Shown piece by piece: positions 24,351 to 32,436 of a stretch of 64,000 nt of DNA. Location of the stretch: positions 33,707-97,706 of the forward strand of contig JBEIGB010000004.1 in NCBI GenBank assembly GCA_040382095.1. The letters are read 5' to 3'. This stretch comes from JADJPL01 sp040382095. Its GTDB lineage: Bacteria; Bacteroidota; Bacteroidia; Chitinophagales; Saprospiraceae. The notes beneath the pieces were generated by a model. It saw only the letters and a program-made list of their open reading frames with translations. It made no database searches and was not told the DNA's origin. Made by a program: the position numbers and the translations under genes. How positions within the stretch are numbered: the stretch's first letter is position 1; each line of letters opens with the position of its first letter.

Positions 24351-26243
24351 ATGTCAAACGACCAATCAAAAGGGGGTAAGTCCGGGATACCGCGGGTATC
24401 AGGTATGTGGTGGATTTACCTGCTGTTGTTTTTCTTTTTGTTTGGGCAATGGTGGCTGAGTACTGCCAACCGGAAGGAAGAAGTCACGTGGAAGATTTTT
24501 GCGGCGGAAATGATGGACAAGGGTGCGGTGGAAGGCCTGCTGGTGGTCAATGGGCAGACCGTCGAAGTGACGATAAAGCCCTCGTTCAGGGGGAAGGGGT
24601 ATTTTAAGGGATTGCAGGAAAAAAACGTGGGGCCGCATTATTTTTTCACAATAGGTTCTGTAGAGGCGTTTGAGGCGCAGTTGAGCGGGTTGGAATCCAA
24701 CTTGCCAGCGGAGGCAAGGGTGGAGATCCGTTATGTTAACCGGACCAATTGGGGGCGGGAAGTTTTTGTCTGGGTCCTTCCCCTGATATTGGTAGTAGGG
24801 CTTTGGTTCATTTTACTGCGCCGTGCCCAGGGGCCCGGCACTGGTGGGGTAAACCCCTTTGAATTTGGAAAATCCAAAGCTGCCGAATTTGACGGCCAGC
24901 ACCATCCGAAAGTGACGTTTGACGATGTTGCCGGGCTGGAGGAAGCAAAAGAGGAAGTACGGGAAATTGTCGAATTCCTGAAGAACCCGGCGTATTACAC
25001 GCGTCTTGGCGCCCGTATCCCGCGTGGGGTCATCCTCGTAGGCCCCCCGGGGACAGGTAAGACCCTAATGGCACGTGCAGTAGCAGGAGAAGCGAAAGTA
25101 CCTTTCTTCTCGATTTCCGGTTCCGAATTTGTCGAAATGTTCGTAGGGGTTGGGGCTTCAAGGGTACGCGATTTATTCAGCAAAGCAAAAATGCGTGCGC
25201 CAAGTATCGTATTCATTGATGAGATTGACGCGATCGGCAGGGCAAGAGGGGCAGCTTTCTCCATTCGTTCCAACGACGAGCGGGAGAGTACCCTCAATCA
25301 ATTGCTCACCGAAATGGACGGTTTTGAAAAAGACACCAACGTCATCGTAATCGCAGCGACCAACCGGGCCGATATCCTCGACCGGGCCTTGCTCCGCCCG
25401 GGGCGTTTTGACCGGCATATTTACCTCGAATTGCCCAACATCGAAGAGCGAAAAGCGATTTTTGCAGTCCATCTGCGCCCGCTAAAGGTTGGCGGAGATA
25501 TGGACATAGAAATACTTGCCGCCCAGACACCCGGTTTTTCAGGGGCAGATATCGCAAATATCTGTAACGAAGCCGCCCTTATTGCTGCCCGCCGCGGTAA
25601 GCAGAGCGTTGAGATGCAGGATTTTTACGACGCTACCGACCGTATTATCGCGGGACTGGAAAAGAAAAGTAAAATCGTTTCCCCGGAGGAGCGGAAAATC
25701 ATCGCCTATCACGAAGCCGGGCACGCGCTGGTGAGCTGGAAGCTACCCCATGCCGATAAGCTCCTTAAGGTGACGATTGTGCCGCGTGGAAAATCCCTTG
25801 GCGCCGCCTGGTATCTACCCGAAGAACATCAGATTTATACCCGGCCCCAATTCCACGACCGTCTCTGTGCAGGTTTAGGGGGAAGGGCTGCAGAAGATCT
25901 CATCTTTAAAGAGATTTCTTCCGGGGCGCTCGACGACCTGGAAAAAATCACTAAGCAAGCCTATACCATGGTAGCTTTCTATGGTTTGAACGATAAAATC
26001 GGCAATATCAGCTATTATGACAGTACGGGGGAATTCGAGCAATCCTTCCAGAAACCATATAGTGAGGCGACCGCCCAGTTGATCGATGAAGAAGTCCGAA
26101 AGCTGATAGAGCAGGCTTATGCCCGCACAAAAAAAATACTCGAGGATAACCGCCTTTCACTGGAAGCCATTGCACAATTACTCCTGCAGAAGGAAGTTGT
26201 CCTGAGTGCCGACCTGGAACGTATTTTAGGGGTAAAAGAATAA
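24351..26243 (+). CDS. ftsH: ATP-dependent zinc metalloprotease FtsH
   Basis: Membrane-anchored AAA+ protease that degrades unstable and membrane proteins. Order: N-terminal helix (about 20-38), periplasmic domain (about 40-135), second helix (about 137-155), AAA domain with Walker A GPPGTGKT and Walker B VFIDEID, second region of homology ATNRADILDRALLRPGRFDR, and the peptidase domain with the zinc motif HEAGH. The 630-residue length is typical. It is followed by a Usp gene after 25 bp, so the two probably share a transcript. Confidence 0.97.
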   Translation: MSNDQSKGGKSGIPRVSGMWWIYLLLFFFLFGQWWLSTANRKEEVTWKIFAAEMMDKGAVEGLLVVNGQTVEVTIKPSFRGKGYFKGLQEKNVGPHYFFTIGSVEAFEAQLSGLESNLPAEARVEIRYVNRTNWGREVFVWVLPLILVVGLWFILLRRAQGPGTGGVNPFEFGKSKAAEFDGQHHPKVTFDDVAGLEEAKEEVREIVEFLKNPAYYTRLGARIPRGVILVGPPGTGKTLMARAVAGEAKVPFFSISGSEFVEMFVGVGASRVRDLFSKAKMRAPSIVFIDEIDAIGRARGAAFSIRSNDERESTLNQLLTEMDGFEKDTNVIVIAATNRADILDRALLRPGRFDRHIYLELPNIEERKAIFAVHLRPLKVGGDMDIEILAAQTPGFSGADIANICNEAALIAARRGKQSVEMQDFYDATDRIIAGLEKKSKIVSPEERKIIAYHEAGHALVSWKLPHADKLLKVTIVPRGKSLGAAWYLPEEHQIYTRPQFHDRLCAGLGGRAAEDLIFKEISSGALDDLEKITKQAYTMVAFYGLNDKIGNISYYDSTGEFEQSFQKPYSEATAQLIDEEVRKLIEQAYARTKKILEDNRLSLEAIAQLLLQKEVVLSADLERILGVKE

Positions 26244-26268
26244 ATTCCATCCGCTAAAACCTGTTGAT

Positions 26269-27138
26269 ATGAGCAAAATCCATAAAATCCTGTTCCCATC
26301 CGATTTTTCGGAAGCGGCACAGAACGCCTTTCGCTATTGTCTTTACCTTGCAGATACCTTTTCGGCGGAGATTATCGTCCTGCATGTGGTTTATCCGGAG
26401 TACGAGATGCTGGACCTGCCGGTTTTAGCCACAAAAGCGACCCATGACAAGATAGATGCCGCAAAAGATGCCCTCAATAGCTTCATCGGGCTCGGTACCG
26501 GCCAGGCGACCACATCCGGCAATTTGAAACAACCGCTGCTGATTTCCCGGGAGGTGGAAGTCGGTACCCCGGTCGGTATTATCCGCCAGATGGCGAAAAA
26601 GCATGATGCCGACCTCATCGTAATGGGTACCAAAGGCGAGCACAATGCCCTCGAAAAAACCCTGGGCAGCGTGACTACAGGGGTTATCGAAGGGGCACAT
26701 TGCCCGGTACTGGTCGTTCCAGAGCACGCGCCGTGGAAGCCGCCCCATATCGTGGCTTTTGCCACTAACCTTTCCGATGCCGACCCTTATCACGTCTGGA
26801 AAGCTACCGAAATACTGGAGCCTTTCCACCCCTTGTTGCACATCATACACATTTCCGATGGCAAAACCCCTGCAGGGCGAACCGCCAGATTTGATGAAGT
26901 TGAGGCGTTTTTCAAGCGTCAGGCGATTGATACCCCTGCGCTTCAGGTTACCTTTCACGAGCTGGAGCGCACTTCGATAACAGACGGCCTGGAAGAATTC
27001 GTGGATTATCACGAAGTGGACCTGCTGGTAATGTTCGCGCCCCACCACACCTGGTCTGACCGTTTATTTAAGCCCAGTGCTACCAGGAAGATGGCACTGG
27101 ACGCCCCACTGCCCTTACTTTTTCTGAAAAACCCATGA
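26269..27138 (+). CDS. Two-domain universal stress protein
   Basis: A 289-residue cytoplasmic protein with tandem Usp folds. The first starts KILFPSDFSEAAQNAFRY and carries the nucleotide-binding motif VMGTKGEHNALEKTLGSVTTGV, so ATP binding is plausible there. The second domain (from about residue 155) is more diverged and lacks the glycine loop. Its 25-bp spacing to ftsH suggests joint expression. It differs clearly from the 20.1-kb Usp, so this is an older duplication rather than a recent copy. Confidence 0.87.
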   Translation: MSKIHKILFPSDFSEAAQNAFRYCLYLADTFSAEIIVLHVVYPEYEMLDLPVLATKATHDKIDAAKDALNSFIGLGTGQATTSGNLKQPLLISREVEVGTPVGIIRQMAKKHDADLIVMGTKGEHNALEKTLGSVTTGVIEGAHCPVLVVPEHAPWKPPHIVAFATNLSDADPYHVWKATEILEPFHPLLHIIHISDGKTPAGRTARFDEVEAFFKRQAIDTPALQVTFHELERTSITDGLEEFVDYHEVDLLVMFAPHHTWSDRLFKPSATRKMALDAPLPLLFLKNP

Positions 27139-27323
27139 GGGGGTTGTGTAAAAAGCCCCCGGCCGGTCTTCGGCGGCAGAATAAAATTTTTTGAAACGCC
27201 GGTTTTATTGATTTTGCTTCGCAAAATCAATAAAACCGGCGTTTCAAAAAAACATTCTTTGGCGGCCCCAGCTGCCAAAGGCAAAAGGACTTATGAGACA
27301 CCCGCTCTTTTTACACAACCCCC
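27139..27323. mobile_element. MITE-like element, family A, with a long internal hairpin
   Basis: A 185-bp element bounded by a perfect 17-bp terminal inverted repeat: GGGGGTTGTGTAAAAAG at 27139-27155 and its complement at 27307-27323. Inside are a perfect 31-bp inverted repeat (27187-27217 with 27221-27251, loop TTC), a second hairpin (27257-27280) and a CTTATGAGAC box (27290-27299) shared with other copies. No coding capacity. It separates the Usp gene from the HDAC gene and could terminate transcription in both directions. No clear target-site duplication was seen. Confidence 0.7.
27187..27251. repeat. Perfect 31-bp inverted repeat
   Basis: The arms at 27187-27217 and 27221-27251 are exact complements around a 3-base loop. 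The A-rich and T-rich outer ends mean either strand could fold into a terminator-like stem followed by T residues. A diverged relative with the same central GATTTTGCTTCG lies at 53319-53371. Confidence 0.9.
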
Positions 27324-27341
27324 TTAAAGCGAAATTTCATA

Positions 27342-28298
27342 ATGGATTTAATCTATCATCCGGTTTTTTTGGAGCACGATACCGGTATGCATCCGGAAAC
27401 CCATAAACGACTGGAGCCCTTCGCCCACTTACCAGCGTCGGGGATTGTCAGTGGGGAGAAGGAGCTTTGCCTTGTACATACTGCGCAATACGTTGAAAAA
27501 GTCAAAAATGCCTGCCATGTTGGTGCACACCTCGATCCGGATACGGTAACCAGCCCTGGTTCCTATGCTGCTGCCTGTTATGCGGTAGGGGCTACATTGC
27601 AGGCCGCCGGGGAGCAGGGCTTTGCGCTGGTCAGGCCACCGGGCCACCATGCTTACCCGGGGCATGCCAGCGGCTTTTGCTTGTTTAATAACGTCGCTAT
27701 TGCCGCCCAATATCTGGTAGAAGAAGGCAAGCGGGTATTGATCCTGGACTTTGACGGCCACCTCGGCGATGGTACCTCGGAGATATTCTACCATACCGAT
27801 AAAGTCCTTTATTGGTCGTTACATCAATACCCGGCCTTTCCGGGAAAGGGATTTTCGGACGAAATCGGTTCGGGCCGCGGAGAGGGTTTTACTTTCAACG
27901 TACCTCTGCCCCCCGGCAGCGCAGATGACATATTTCTGGATGCCTTTGAGCATTTCCTGCCGGCCGCAAGACAGTTCTCCCCCGATGTAGTAGCAGTGTC
28001 CGCGGGGTTTGACGCACATCAATACGACCTGCTGCTCGACCTGCGTGTCGGAACCCATTCTTTTTTTCGGATTGGGCAAAGGCTCCGGGAATATTTCCCC
28101 TATATCTTTGCAACACTGGAAGGAGGGTATAATATCCAGGAGCTTTTCCATGGCGTAGAGAGTTTTAAAGCAGGGATTAACGGGCACGAAAACCCATACG
28201 TACAGGAAAAAACAACATCCGGAATGCGGGTTTGGGAAACGTACGAAATGTACCTGCACGCATCCATCGGCAAACTTCAAAAATACTGGACTTTTTAG
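27342..28298 (+). CDS. Histone deacetylase-family protein (acetyl-lysine or acetylpolyamine deacetylase)
   Basis: A zinc-dependent arginase-fold deacetylase of 318 residues. Active-site features: the HH pair in RPPGHHAYPGHASGFCLFNN, the zinc-binding DFDGHLGDG (Asp and His), and the late Asp in SAGFDAHQYD. The class includes AcuC, which removes acetyl groups from acetyl-CoA synthetase, and acetylpolyamine hydrolases. It ends only 8 bp before the Pat-like acetyltransferase/acyl-CoA synthetase start, so an AcuC-like role in reversing that enzyme's acetylation is the best inference. The substrate has to be tested. Confidence 0.87.
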   Translation: MDLIYHPVFLEHDTGMHPETHKRLEPFAHLPASGIVSGEKELCLVHTAQYVEKVKNACHVGAHLDPDTVTSPGSYAAACYAVGATLQAAGEQGFALVRPPGHHAYPGHASGFCLFNNVAIAAQYLVEEGKRVLILDFDGHLGDGTSEIFYHTDKVLYWSLHQYPAFPGKGFSDEIGSGRGEGFTFNVPLPPGSADDIFLDAFEHFLPAARQFSPDVVAVSAGFDAHQYDLLLDLRVGTHSFFRIGQRLREYFPYIFATLEGGYNIQELFHGVESFKAGINGHENPYVQEKTTSGMRVWETYEMYLHASIGKLQKYWTF

Positions 28299-28306
28299 AC
28301 CTCGGT

Positions 28307-30994
28307 ATGCGCAGGAAACTCGAAAATATTTTCAATCCAAAAAGTATTGCCGTCATAGGCGCTTCTTCGAGAGAAGGCACAGTCGGCCAGGCCTTGTTCC
28401 ACAACCTGAAATCCGCTGGTTTCGAAGGGCAGCTTTTTGCTGTAAACCCCCGTCATGAGATGGTGCAGGGTTCTCCAGCTTTTCCGGGTATTGATCTTGT
28501 ACCTGAAAAGGTAGATCTGGCGGTAATTGTCCTGAGGTGGCCCCTGATAGCCGACGTAGCCGAAGCTTGTGGTCAAGCCGGGGTCGGTGGGTTGATGATC
28601 GCCATGTCCGATTTTAATGGAGGATCCGTCCCGTCCGCTGAAGAGAAGGAAAAAGTCCTGGATATTTGTAAGCGCTACGGTATGCGTCTGCTCGGACCGG
28701 GTACGCTGGGCTTCCTGGCTCCACACCGCAGGCTGAATGCCAGCCTGGCACCGGGCGGTATTGCACTGCCCGGCAATCTCGCGCTTATCTCCCAGAGCGA
28801 TGCGTTGATCGCATCTATCCTGGACTGGTCGGCAGCACAAAAGGTGGGGTTCAGCTATATTGTTTCTACCGGAAACATCAGCGATATCGGGTTTGCTGAC
28901 CTGATTGATTTTTTTGGGGCGGATGCACAGACGACCTGTATCCTGATCTATATGGAAAGCCTCGTCCAGGCCCGCAGGTTTATGAGTGCCGCCCGTTCTT
29001 TTGCACGGAATAAGCCCATAATCGTACTCAAATCCGGCAGGAGTGAAGCGGGTGGCAAAGCCGCACTTTCGCATACTGGTTTTCTGGCAGGTAATGAAGA
29101 TGCCTACGATGCCGCTTTCAAAAGAGCCGGAATCATACGGGTAGATACCGTTGCGCAGTTGTTCAACATTGCACATGTGCTGGCACTACAGCCAAAGCCG
29201 AAGGGCAACCGCCTGGCAATCATCACCAATGCCGGAGGGGCGGGTATATTGGCTACCGATTATCTCGAATACCACGGCGGGCAATTGGCGCGGTTTTCGC
29301 CTGCAACCACCGGACAGTTGGGATTATTGCTGCCGGAATCCCGAAAACCCCGTAATCCTGTTGATCTTTTGGGTAATGCGGAGCCGGCGCAATTTGAACA
29401 GGCGTTAAAGGCTTGCCTGCTGGATCAGGGTGTTGACGCAGCGCTCGTCATCCTCGCACCCCAATACGCTACTGATGCGACCGGAAGCGCAATGGCCGTA
29501 GCCAAGGCCGCAAAGGGTAGCCAGAAGCCTGTCCTCGCGGCATGGATGGGCGAATCGTATGTAGCCGACAGCCGTGAAGCCTTCGAAACGGCCCGGATAC
29601 CTTGTTACCGGTATCCGGAAAGTGCCGTAGATGCTTTTTTGCGCATCTGGAGATATTCCAGTTCACTGGAACTGCTTTATGAAACCCCGCCGGCAATCCC
29701 TAAAGATTTCTCTCCCGATTTTGAAGCAGCCGGGACAATCGTACGCCAGGTCCTGCAATCCGGCAGGTCTATGCTGACTGGTCCCGAAGCCAGGCTACTG
29801 CTCGAAGCCTATCAGATTCCGGTCAATCCCGCCAGCATTGCCAGTAGCCTAGGTGAGGCAGTAGCTTATGCAAGAGCGATGGGATATCCGGTCGTAATGA
29901 AAATCGTATCGCCCGATATTGCCCACAAAACCGATGTAGGCGGGGTAATCCTCAACCTGGCCTCGGATAGGGAAGTAGAACGGGCATACGAAACCTTACT
30001 GGAACGTGTCGCGTTGCGCAGGCCATCGGCAAAGCTTACGGGCATGATGATCGAAAAAATGGTGCGCAAGCCCTTTGAGCTTTTGCTGGGGGCCAGAAAA
30101 GATCCCGTCTTTGGCCCGGTCATTATCTTTGGAAAGGGCGGTGTAGGCGCACAAGTCTATAACGATACCCAGATGGGCCTTCCGCCCCTGAATATGGCGC
30201 TCGCCCAGCAAATCGTAGAGCATACCCGGTTTTTTCCTCTGCTTCGCGGATACCGGGGCCTGCCTGGGATAAATCTGCTCGAAATGGATTTTCTATTGTG
30301 TAAATTCTCCTACCTCGTTATGGATTTTCCTGAAATCCGGGAAATAGATATTAACCCCTATATGGCCGATCACCTGGGTGGCCTCGTCGTGGATACGCGG
30401 ATAATCCTCGACCCGGACGTCGCCCGCGTTCCGCATAACCGCTATCAGCATCTGGTGATTTCACCTTATCCAGGGCAGCAATACACCAGAACCGTCCAAT
30501 TAAAAGATGGCAGCAGTATGCTCCTGCGCCCTGTACGGCCCGAAGATGAACCCGCCATGGAACAAATGCTGCAAAATGTTTCCAGTGACTCCCTGTACAT
30601 GCGCTTCTTTGGCTCCGTCCCGAAGATGTCCCATACCTGGATGGTACGATTTACCCACATTGACTATGACCGCGAAATTGCCATCGTAGCGGAAACGCCC
30701 GATAAGAAAGCGCTGGCAGGTGTTGTCCGTATCATTGAAGATGCATGGCGCGAAACAGCGGAATACGCTATCCTCATAGCAGATGCATACCATGGCAAAG
30801 GACTCGGCAGTATCCTCACAGACTATATCCTGGACATTGCGCGTCAGCGGAAAATCAAAAAGATCGTGGCATCCGTATTAGCTGCCAACACCCCTATGAT
30901 CCACATGTTCGAGCGTCGTGGCTTTACTTTTGACCGCAGCGGGGTGGATGTTTACGAAGTGGAGCTGGATATCCAGGCCCCAAAAAGCCCTTAA
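28307..30994 (+). CDS. Pat-like fusion: NDP-forming acyl-CoA synthetase with GNAT acetyltransferase domain
   Basis: A cytoplasmic protein of 895 residues from the chosen ATG at 28307; the frame is open to 28232, inside the HDAC gene. Order: CoA-binding domain (about 1-125, IFNPKSIAVIGASSREGTVG), CoA-ligase domains (about 135-440), ATP-grasp (about 485-700, with VMKIVSPDIAHKTDVGGV and NPYMADHLGGL) and a C-terminal GNAT domain (about 735-890, with DAYHGKGLGS). E. coli Pat/YfiQ has lost the synthetase's phosphorylated histidine, but here His256 in LSHTGFLAG is kept, so ADP-forming acyl-CoA synthetase activity may persist. Its pairing with the HDAC gene suggests a writer-eraser unit for lysine acetylation. 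Confidence 0.88.
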   Translation: MRRKLENIFNPKSIAVIGASSREGTVGQALFHNLKSAGFEGQLFAVNPRHEMVQGSPAFPGIDLVPEKVDLAVIVLRWPLIADVAEACGQAGVGGLMIAMSDFNGGSVPSAEEKEKVLDICKRYGMRLLGPGTLGFLAPHRRLNASLAPGGIALPGNLALISQSDALIASILDWSAAQKVGFSYIVSTGNISDIGFADLIDFFGADAQTTCILIYMESLVQARRFMSAARSFARNKPIIVLKSGRSEAGGKAALSHTGFLAGNEDAYDAAFKRAGIIRVDTVAQLFNIAHVLALQPKPKGNRLAIITNAGGAGILATDYLEYHGGQLARFSPATTGQLGLLLPESRKPRNPVDLLGNAEPAQFEQALKACLLDQGVDAALVILAPQYATDATGSAMAVAKAAKGSQKPVLAAWMGESYVADSREAFETARIPCYRYPESAVDAFLRIWRYSSSLELLYETPPAIPKDFSPDFEAAGTIVRQVLQSGRSMLTGPEARLLLEAYQIPVNPASIASSLGEAVAYARAMGYPVVMKIVSPDIAHKTDVGGVILNLASDREVERAYETLLERVALRRPSAKLTGMMIEKMVRKPFELLLGARKDPVFGPVIIFGKGGVGAQVYNDTQMGLPPLNMALAQQIVEHTRFFPLLRGYRGLPGINLLEMDFLLCKFSYLVMDFPEIREIDINPYMADHLGGLVVDTRIILDPDVARVPHNRYQHLVISPYPGQQYTRTVQLKDGSSMLLRPVRPEDEPAMEQMLQNVSSDSLYMRFFGSVPKMSHTWMVRFTHIDYDREIAIVAETPDKKALAGVVRIIEDAWRETAEYAILIADAYHGKGLGSILTDYILDIARQRKIKKIVASVLAANTPMIHMFERRGFTFDRSGVDVYEVELDIQAPKSP

Positions 30995-30996
30995 CG

Positions 30997-31413
30997 CTAT
31001 GGATGTGCCGCTACCCAGCTACTGCCATCGTTAAAAATTTCCTTTTTCCAAATCGGCACTGTTTCCTTCAGGGTGTCAATACAATATTTACACGCCTGAA
31101 AAGCTGCTTCGCGATGCGGGGTGGACACAGCGATAATGACCGGGATCTCCCCGATATCCAATATGCCGACACGGTGATGTACAGCAATTGCCAGGGCCTG
31201 CCATTTTTCCATTGCTGAAACTGCGATTTTGTGCATTTCTGCGATTGCCATTGGGGCATAGGCTTCAAATTCCAGGCGGATGACTTCCCGCCCGGCAGTC
31301 TTGTTGCGGACGGTGCCGATAAACACCACGCTCCCCCCTGCAGCAGGATGCGCGATGGATGCAGCGCACTTTGCCGGATCGAGGGCGGTTTCCAAAAGCT
31401 GAATATCAATCAT
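30997..31413 (-). CDS. moaE: Molybdopterin synthase catalytic subunit
   Basis: The large subunit of molybdopterin synthase, which inserts sulfur into precursor Z with MoaD. Family features in its 138 residues: GGSVVFIGTVRN, LEFEAYAPMAIAEM, HRVGILDIGE, STPHREAAFQACKYCIDTLKE and the catalytic PIWKKE lysines. No moaA, moaC or moaD is nearby, so it is an orphan. It begins 6 bp after the AstE-like gene in the same direction, and its stop is 2 bp from the convergent Pat-like gene. Confidence 0.93.
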   Translation of the reverse strand: MIDIQLLETALDPAKCAASIAHPAAGGSVVFIGTVRNKTAGREVIRLEFEAYAPMAIAEMHKIAVSAMEKWQALAIAVHHRVGILDIGEIPVIIAVSTPHREAAFQACKYCIDTLKETVPIWKKEIFNDGSSWVAAHP

Positions 31414-31419
31414 AATCGT

Positions 31420-32436
31420 TCAATTATCTTCGCCATACCGCCAGGTGGGGTCCAGGATGCCCAGGTGGAGGATACGGCCTCCTGTTTGGTTGATTGGGTC
31501 CACGCTTTTTCCAATCATCACCCCATCCTCAGGTGCAGTATAAGTTTTAATCAGATCTCCAAAAATATTACGCAGTGAGGCGACCGGCTGGTCACGGTAC
31601 AGAAAATCTCCGATTTGTGGCCAGACGGAGAGGATCCCCCCGCTATCCGAAAAAAACCAGTATGAAGTTTTACAGATCAGCGGCTCATGGGCTGGGGGCT
31701 CCAGGGTGCCTTCTATCATTTCAAGGGAATACATCAGGTTATAGATGCCGGCGAGTGCGGAGCGGACGATACTTTTCTCAAACATCTGCGGTTTACCCAG
31801 TTCTACTGTAATAGCCTGAATACCCAGCGTGTCGGCAACCCCACGAAGGGAGCCGTCGCTGGCAGGGTTATGTATGACCACGGGGGCATTTTGGAGGAAA
31901 GCCATTTGCCGGGTCACGGGGTCTTCCAGGTTGGCACGAACGAAAAAGGCATTTTCGCGCCCTGAACCTGCGGTGTGGAGATCAATCAGATAATCGAAAT
32001 GCCGGATAATCCGGTCGGTGATACGGAAAGCATAGACTTGTGCGGCATTCCCGTCTTCCCGCCCCGGCATGATCGTATTGAGATCGGTTTCATCAAAAAA
32101 ACGGCGTTGCCGGAGGAGCACAGCAGGTACGTTGACTACGGGCACACCTACTACGACGCCGGAGAGCCGGTCCACCTGAATATCCCTGAAAAAGTGCTGA
32201 ATAACAGAAATACCGTTGATCTCATTGCCATGTATAGCAGCGGTAAGGCCGAGGACGGGGCCCTGGTGTGCCCCTTTTGCCACAAGGACTGGTAAATGTA
32301 CCGCTTGCCCCATGCCATCGGTAGTAACCTGAAGCCACAACCTGCTCACCGCTCCGGCAGGCAGGCGGTCTATTTCCAGCGTATGGACTATCCTGCCCTT
32401 TATGGCACCGAAAGCCTTCAGGTAGTCCATAGGCAT
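31420..32436 (-). CDS. Succinylglutamate desuccinylase/aspartoacylase (M14-like) family hydrolase
   Basis: A zinc amidohydrolase of 338 residues. Zinc ligands are visible as His69 and Glu72 in AIHGNEING and a later His in LIDLHTAGSGRE; VELGKPQ is near the expected catalytic glutamate region. The C-terminal part is a small beta domain as in AstE/ASPA. Known members remove N-acyl groups from amino acids, but the substrate is unknown. Its ATG overlaps the stop of the ATP-grasp-like gene by one base (TAATG), so the two are translationally coupled and probably act on the same molecule. Confidence 0.85.
   Translation of the reverse strand: MPMDYLKAFGAIKGRIVHTLEIDRLPAGAVSRLWLQVTTDGMGQAVHLPVLVAKGAHQGPVLGLTAAIHGNEINGISVIQHFFRDIQVDRLSGVVVGVPVVNVPAVLLRQRRFFDETDLNTIMPGREDGNAAQVYAFRITDRIIRHFDYLIDLHTAGSGRENAFFVRANLEDPVTRQMAFLQNAPVVIHNPASDGSLRGVADTLGIQAITVELGKPQMFEKSIVRSALAGIYNLMYSLEMIEGTLEPPAHEPLICKTSYWFFSDSGGILSVWPQIGDFLYRDQPVASLRNIFGDLIKTYTAPEDGVMIGKSVDPINQTGGRILHLGILDPTWRYGEDN

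Noticed and set aside
28232..28306. Upstream extension of the Pat-like protein
   Set aside because: It lies inside the deacetylase gene and precedes the family's normal N-terminus; ATG 28307 fits.
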